DNA of 64,000 bases, taken from Epiperipatus broadwayi (lineage: Eukaryota; Onychophora; Udeonychophora; Euonychophora; Peripatidae). A model generated the notes under the pieces. It did no database searches. It was not told the DNA's origin and saw only the letters and a list, made by a program, of their open reading frames with translations. The stretch spans positions 2,436,501 to 2,500,500 of the forward strand of contig JAQFVV010000030.1 of NCBI GenBank assembly GCA_028023455.1. The letters run 5' to 3'. This document shows positions 58,363 to 64,000 of this stretch, piece after piece. A program made the translations under genes and the position numbers. The first letter of the stretch is position 1, and the number at the start of each line of letters is the position of its first letter.

Positions 58363-60283
58363 TGTAACCGCCCCATCGCCGGCTTCCGTACCGAAAGCCC
58401 AGTAAAGTCACGTCCTTTATATCTGGACGCTTTTGCCGTATTCCTACGGTGACATTCTCGTGTTTTGGTTGATGGTTCACTTCTATGAACCTGCTGTGTT
58501 CTTGCGTCTGGGGATTACATAATGTTCTGTGAAGATAATTTTAAACACATATACACATATGCTTTATTTATTTTATACGTAAATTCGGATTGAATCCAAG
58601 TAGTAGGCGCCAGGAGAACTTTTATAAGAGTCCGCCACGTATGTGCATAAGCTCACTCAACTATATCACAAAACATGCCCGTGCATCACTCCAGTCGGAA
58701 GCAAGAAACGAACACAGCCAATATCACCTTTCAAATTACATCGTATATGTGATCTTTCAATCACGATCAATCAGACTTATCATATGAGGGCCCGCCCTAT
58801 ATCCCACAGAATAAATTAATCAAAACTTAATATTAATCTAAGAGAGCATAATAAACATAAATATAATCAAATCCCAACACCAAAAATATCAAATGCATTC
58901 ATTCATATACAAACAAATTTGATCGCTCCAGCACTCATCCCTATTATATAAATTTATGTTGAAATTCCAAGCAATTAATAACAAAATACTAATTAAATAA
59001 ATGTTTTATTTTAATCTGTTTAATAACAATTCATGCAGGTATATGACTGGCAAGCCGAGATAATTTAAATATAGATTTAAAGGTGACTTCGCACATATTT
59101 TAAAGAATGTTAATCTGTAGGCAAACTTATTTGGTTAGGTTCTCTAATCGTTCATTAATGGTCATGAGTAAGTTTATCATTTTAGCTTAATATTTTTAAT
59201 AGTTCTTGTTTTTAAAGTACGATAATTTAACGATAGCTACCTGTGGAACGTAGAAAGACTGTAAGAGGGATCCTGAGCGATGATTTCTTCTTTAACGAAG
59301 CATTCTGGCAATTTGCAAGGTCTCAAAAGCGTGTGTGGTCCTTATGTGAAGTTTCTCCGGTGTACGAGCATCCTATTGGCAATCAGCTGAGCTGGACGCG
59401 GAGGTCCGGCGGTCAAGCCGCGAATTTTAGGTTCAGCAACGCATCTCCGTTATATTTCTACACGAAAGTTAGATTTTATTTCTTCTCTAGTTCTAATTTT
59501 AATCATAATTAAAAGCGCTGTCCGGCCTTTTTGATCTCTTCCTTCCTGCCCTTACACCTTGAATTTTTTCACCCAATCCCTCCCATGCACGTGTGAGTCC
59601 CTTCATCTTATAAGTCCATCGAGTATTAACTCAATTCAGTGATTTCTGGGATCGTTTGCACCACTTTGGAATCTAACTCAATTTGACCATTTTTCCAGGT
59701 ATTGTTTCGCTGGAGACAGAAGTCTGAGTTGTACAATAGCAGTGTACACTTTTTCTCACCTCTGTTTCTAAATTCGGCTTATTTTATCTAGGCGTACCAA
59801 CGCATATCCTGCCTATTGTTTCAATTTCTCTAATTTTACATTTACTAATTACCCCCATTTAAAATAATTTTAGATCGCTTGGAATTTCAGAACATATTGC
59901 AAATTAATTAATTCATTTTCCCCCCTTTGTTCAAAATGACTCAAATGATTTAATAAAAATGTCAAACTTGCGTTCAATCATTCATCTTTCTTTATTTAAT
60001 TAAAAAAATGCAAAAAAAACTTACAACTAATGATTACAGATTTATTCTTAAAGAAAAACAAAATAATAAAAAAAACTCTTTTACTTTTTTATTTCAATAA
60101 ATTTGACAGGTACTCTTATATAGCTGCGATCATGCTTTAGAAATGGCTGTTTCTCGTTTATTATTAAAGCAAGACCGCTTTTTTAAAAGTTTTGTTCCTG
60201 TCATTCATTTCATCAATTGAATATATGTTTAATATAACCTCATATGCCTGGGTTCAAATCCCATGTAACGCTATTCCGTTACA
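58363..60283. mobile_element. Possible solo LTR or LTR-derived element
   Basis: The block starts TGTAACCGCCCC and ends CCGTTACA, so its ends are TGTAAC and GTTACA inverted, as LTR ends often are. Flanks on both sides read ATATAT, a possible but low-complexity target duplication. Inside, 58380-58530 and 59230-59700 are much less AT-rich than the surroundings. The open frame 59243-59512 (89 codons, with YEHPIGNQLSWTRRSGGQAA) is not recognised. No second LTR, primer site or pol was found. Confidence 0.4.
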
Positions 60284-60739
60284 ATATATTCTTGATCCAT
60301 TAGATATATATGTATCATTTTTCAGCATCTATTATCTACTTTTTTGGTGCTAAAAAAAGCCATAGAAATTTATGTTGCTTTTTTTTTGGGAGGGGATGCA
60401 TTTTTCATTTACAAATCTAAATCTCCCTACAGTTTTTTTTTTTTTTTAGTAAATAAAACAATATTCAGTCTTTTATTCTCTATTTTTTAGCTCGAATTAA
60501 AGCAAATAATAATTCAGCAAATTACTTAACATTAGTGGTGAAAATCAGATTTTGTCATGAGGTTGTGAAGTTGGCTTTTTGCTTAATTCATTTCAAACAG
60601 TTCTGTCCATCCATGCATTAGTGTTAATCTTATATTTGTATGTTTTATTAACTTTGATTTTTTTAATTTAAAAAGCAAATGAGAATTTTTCACTAGTGAT
60701 TGAAAATAATCAATGAAATATAAAGTAATCTTTTTAGAA

Positions 60740-60766
60740 CAGTGTTTCCCAAACTGTGTTGTGGAA
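60740..60766 (+). repeat. hAT-like terminal sequence
   Basis: CAGTGTTTCCCAAACTGTG is a typical hAT end similar to that at 21320. No matching right end was found, so this is probably a fragment. Confidence 0.5.
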
Positions 60767-60990
60767 AATTATATAAATTAATATAACCATCATGATTTTA
60801 ATGTTCAAACGTGTTGAAAGACAATGTGATCTGTGCATGCCCAACATTGATCATGACATCAATAGTTACTTTCAAAGTAAGCGAACATTGGCTTTACCAG
60901 TTGAAGATATATTAATTGTGTCAATACTTGTTTATTAAACACATTATTGTATTATTTTGCTTAAAGATGTAAATTTATTATTATTATAAG

Positions 60991-61620
60991 CAGTGTTCCC
61001 TCTAAGCTGTGCGCGTGCAAATAAATTTTAAACATAGGGCGCACAAAAAATTTTTTCCCATGCAGAAAATAAAATTGGACCTGCATATGAAATCCATATA
61101 AAAAAATAAAATGAAAAAAAATTGAATCAAATGTAGTTTTAGATTTAAATAAACTACCAACTATAGTATTTGTGTATAGGTATAGATGGCAACACATTTA
61201 TCGTTGATGAGAAACGAGGCTGGGAATTACCGTAACACTATAAATCTGTTATAAGCGAACAGTATACCGATTTTAAATATGCAGTGCGGGAAAAAATTAA
61301 AATTAAACAAAAGATTTTGAAGAAATGGTTATGTTTAGTTTGAATAACGAATAATTAAAGATCTATCCAAATTACTAGATATCGGAGGCACTTTCCTGGC
61401 CAGTAGTGCGGATTGTGAGCGCGGTTTTAGTTTGATGAATTTGATGAAAACGAAACAAAGAAATCGATTGCAAGAAAACCATATAGATATGCTGATGAGA
61501 GTAAAATCATATATTGTAATACAACCACCGTTCGGTTCACTACCCAGCCGCACTTAATTATGTGATCGACCGTTTCACCATCGATGATGATTACCACAAG
61601 CAAGAAGCCAATATACACCC
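60991..61620 (+). mobile_element. Second hAT element remnant
   Basis: It opens with CAGTGTTCCCTCTAAGCTGT, a well-known style of hAT terminal sequence, and about 380 bases further on holds a hAT C-terminal coding fragment. Most of the transposase is deleted and no right terminal repeat is visible. Confidence 0.65.
61361..61557 (+). pseudogene. hAT transposase dimerisation-domain fragment
   Basis: The plus-strand frame reads LLDIGGTFLASSADCERGFS, LMNLMKTKQRNRL and then ENHIDMLMRVKSY to a stop at 61557. S-x-D-C-E-R-x-F-S followed by N-x-x-K-x-x-x-R-N-R-L is the conserved C-terminal hAT dimerisation signature, seen in ZNF862/KIAA1586-like and related transposases. Stops lie just upstream. Frames overlapping on the minus strand (61335-61624) are shadows of it. 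Confidence 0.82.
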
Positions 61621-61710
61621 CCAAAATTGAGTATATATTCTTAATTGAACACTGACATAATATAAAATATCATCCCAGCATTATATTTCCCAATTAAACG
61701 CTTCTTCTCT

Positions 61711-61752
61711 GCTGGGCAAATTATTCGAATCGAATAATTTGTTCTGCCCAGC
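61711..61752. repeat. 42-bp near-perfect palindrome
   Basis: GCTGGGCA and TGCCCAGC enclose AAATTATTCGAATCGAATAATTT in divided form, with only two or three mismatches in all. It could be a cruciform-forming site or two abutting element ends. Confidence 0.8.
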
Positions 61753-62309
61753 GCTTGGAATATTTATAAATTTATTCCCGGAATTATCACGGTACAGCAG
61801 GAATATCAATTATAGCCCTTCTTCTTTCCCTTTATTTACGATACGAAAGGACTTATTTATCCATTTCAATTGCTTTATTATTATTACTCCTCACTTAATA
61901 AACTTGTTTGCTCGAATGACCTAGATTTAATTCACTCTAAATATTTATTCGCTTGGTAAAGAAAAGAAAACGCAAATGACTATTTACTTCCGATCTTAAA
62001 TAAACTTTTAATTTTGCAATTCGTTATTTCTAATGACATAATAAAATCATAAAACACCCATATACCTATCACACACCAACATAATATACACATAAATAAA
62101 ATAGTAAAGAATACAATTCAAATTAAACCTTAAATAAACTAGCGTAACCCAATTGTTACTTTCTTATACATTATTATAGAAAAATCATAAGTTCTTTTAA
62201 TTATATTTGTCCGAAGTATTGTGCAAATTTTAATAGTTTTAGTTTCTGACTGATTTCTTTGTTCACAAATTAATTCTGACATGCATGTATTAATAATAGT
62301 TACCTAGGT
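61753..62309. other. No gene seen
   Basis: Sequence a little less AT-rich than average and without a recognised domain. Confidence 0.4.
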
Positions 62310-62438
62310 ATGGAGTCCTCAATGAAGGATCAACCATCGAGTGGGAAAAATTTCCCTTCTTTTGCAGAGATGGTTGCTCGCTTTTCCGACGTCCCAGTTA
62401 GTGGAGTGAGAGTTTATAATCTTTTGGCGTGGGTTTGA
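62310..62438 (+). other. 42-codon frame, possible retroelement ORF1/gag start
   Basis: From ATG at 62310 the frame reads MESSMKDQPSSGKNFPSFAE, then MVARFSDVPVSGVRVYNLLA and WV before a stop. The S-F-A-E-M-V-A pattern after a polar leader resembles the start of LINE ORF1 proteins such as the one at 1574, and codon use is less AT-driven than nearby. No zinc knuckle or continuation was found, so it is only a suggestion. Confidence 0.25.
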
Positions 62439-62792
62439 TTTCTTTCTAATTCCGACTTTCAGTATGTATTCATCCCTTTAAATATCCTATTACGAATCTT
62501 CAGGCAGATCTGGTTCCATAACGGCGGTCTCTTCTCGGCAGCATTTTAGATGTTATAGGTAGTGAGCGAATGGTTGGACGGAAATAGACCGAGCAAACAC
62601 CCGTTATTCGCCACTAGCCCTCCATGTTAGCGTACCCAACTAAGTTCGTTAACATTTGAATAATATGTCCTCGCTATTCTCTAGACGGTTTCTTCCCTTC
62701 TATTATTTTTTATGTTAAGTTTTAGCCAGCAAAAGAAAACACAACCAGTTACTTCTAAATCAGCTCTGCTTATCTCTGCTATCGTTCTATAG

Positions 62793-63062
62793 AATGTTAC
62801 TAATTGCATCATTCCTTTTCATTCTTTGTATCTTGTACCAATCTATCTGGAATTTTTTGTACTAGTTTTACATTTTTCAATTTTATAATTACAATTATTT
62901 TCTTTCATTCTTTTGATACATTTAAAATATTGAATGTTACTAATTGCAACATTCCTTTACATTACTTTATCTTGTACCAATCTATCTGGAAATTTGGTAC
63001 AAGTTTTACATTTTTAATTTTACAATTACAATTATTTTCTTTCATTCTTTTGATACGTGATT
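62793..63062. repeat. Tandem duplication with a 140-bp period
   Basis: AATGTTACTAATTGCA starts at 62793 and 62933, and both units contain CTTGTACCAATCTATCTGGA and TATTTTCTTTCATTCTTTTG. Only about ten differences separate them. The 89-codon open frame spanning it is a by-product of the T-rich sequence. Confidence 0.93.
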
Positions 63063-63501
63063 TTCTTATTTAACAAAGAAAGAAAGAGACGCGTTCATTA
63101 TACACCCCTCTCCTTTCCTTTCTAATCTTCAATCTTTATTTAGTTTTTTCTAATTTCTTTTAAAATAAGTTTTTAGAATCCTTTTAACTAATTTTTTTTT
63201 TTTTTCCTTTTTTTTTATTATTGGTTTTCTATTTCTTTTAACGAAACCCTTTTTTCTTTATTATTATTATTGAGGATCAATAATATATATACATGCGAGA
63301 CTATATTATATGTAGATATCGCATTACACCGCTCCCTATTTTTTTAAGAATTAAAATCTACTGGAATTATTTCCTAAGGTCAAGCCATTTTAATTCTTAA
63401 CCCCTATCTTCCTTTATTATTATTATTTTTTTTCTCTACTATATTCTTGATATTAATGTTAATGGTACCCATTTAGTATCTTTAACTTTCATATGATGAG
63501 A
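63063..63501. other. No gene seen
   Basis: T-rich DNA with short TTA runs (63256-63275, 63411-63432). Confidence 0.45.
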
Positions 63502-63750
63502 TTATCTTAGAGAGACAACTAGGTTAAAACTATCTGCATTCCATTTGATTGATTTGTACTGCTCAAACATCTTTAATCTCCACCAAACACTATCCTGCAA
63601 AGAGTTGATTTTTTTTTTAGGCCACTCCGCATTTATATGGAGTCCGATTTTGTGAACAGCATGTTTTTTTCTACAGCCTGTCCCACCTGATCTTTTGAAT
63701 TCAATATATTTCAATTCTTCGTATCTTTTCAATACCTTTGGGGTTTTCAC
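63502..63750 (-). other. 82-codon frame, protein-like, unassigned
   Basis: The minus-strand product contains YIEFKRSGGTGCRKKHAVHK, IGLHINAEWPKKKINSLQDS and WWRLKMFEQYKSIKWNADSF. The mix of W, C, H and charged residues looks more like real protein than the neighbouring frames. I recognise no family; a piece of a retroelement ORF is plausible. There are no upstream domains on this strand inside the window. Confidence 0.25.
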
Positions 63751-64000
63751 CCAGTAAGACGATAATGAGCCCAGATCTTTGCTGAGTCCTCATTCTATTT
63801 ATTTATTTCCTGTCTATCCTTATGTGTATAGACAATATTAACACACATACTCCCTTGCGGATTTATATGTACGGCGAGACGGCTTAACCAAGCTCAAATG
63901 CAATCTCCACATGACTCATATCTGCACACATTTGTCTCAAATCCAGAACCTCCTTCATACATTCTCTACTCTTAGTATTTCACCATCCCCCTACATATCC

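Overview
This is eukaryotic, very AT-rich DNA, and almost everything recognisable in it is a mobile element or the remains of one. I see no operons, no bacterial signals and no complete host gene. The mixture of RTE-type non-LTR retrotransposons, a Merlin (IS1595-like) DNA transposon, hAT elements, pogo/Tigger-like MITEs, several tRNA-related SINE families and many foldback repeats points to a metazoan. The style of these repeats reminds me most of a cephalopod (octopus-type) genome, but that is recollection, not a database match. The window looks like intergenic or deep intronic DNA. One 102-bp, phase-symmetric, splice-flanked open stretch (55892-55993) is the best candidate for a host exon, and a GC-richer island at 13217-13513 is a weaker one.

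Layout. 1-1574: minus-strand LINE with a CCHC ORF1 and the first codons of an endonuclease ORF2 running off the left edge. 1.7-15 kb: AT-rich DNA with long TTA and TA microsatellites, SINEs, foldback repeats, a palindromic MITE-like element and an 80-bp tandem repeat. 15.0-17.5 kb: decayed minus-strand RTE. 19.6 kb: foldback inside a TTA microsatellite. 21.3-22.9 kb: complete but dead hAT element with perfect TIRs and an 8-bp target duplication. 23.8 kb: degenerate tRNA-Gly-like sequence. 24.4-25.9 kb: Merlin transposon with an intact 324-codon DDE transposase and 63-64-bp inverted repeats. 26.0-27.4 kb: 5'-truncated RTE. 32.4-40.5 kb: minus-strand LTR retrotransposon with a decayed gag and no pol; its right LTR is split by an insertion of about 4.3 kb that carries a 1.4-kb TA-flanked MITE. 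40.9-46.7 kb: cluster of foldback repeats, a SINE and two more copies of the same MITE. 47.2-50.1 kb: the longest RTE copy, with endonuclease and reverse transcriptase. 50-58 kb: ribozyme-bearing SINEs, two large foldback elements and the candidate exon. 58.4-60.3 kb: possible solo LTR. 60.7-61.6 kb: hAT ends and a hAT C-terminal fragment. 61.6-64 kb: unassigned sequence with a 140-bp tandem duplication.

The most interesting signal is a dispersed SINE-like family (about 4.1, 32.9, 53.5 and 53.9 kb; fragments at 3.3, 11.0, 46.8 and 50.2 kb). It ends in a tRNA-like segment with a B-box-like motif and carries a type I hammerhead ribozyme motif: CUGAUGA, a small stem II, GAAA, a very short stem III, and a stem I with an internal loop. 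Two 5'-truncated copies begin at or within a few bases of the predicted self-cleavage site. The Merlin element is the only mobile element here with an undamaged transposase gene.
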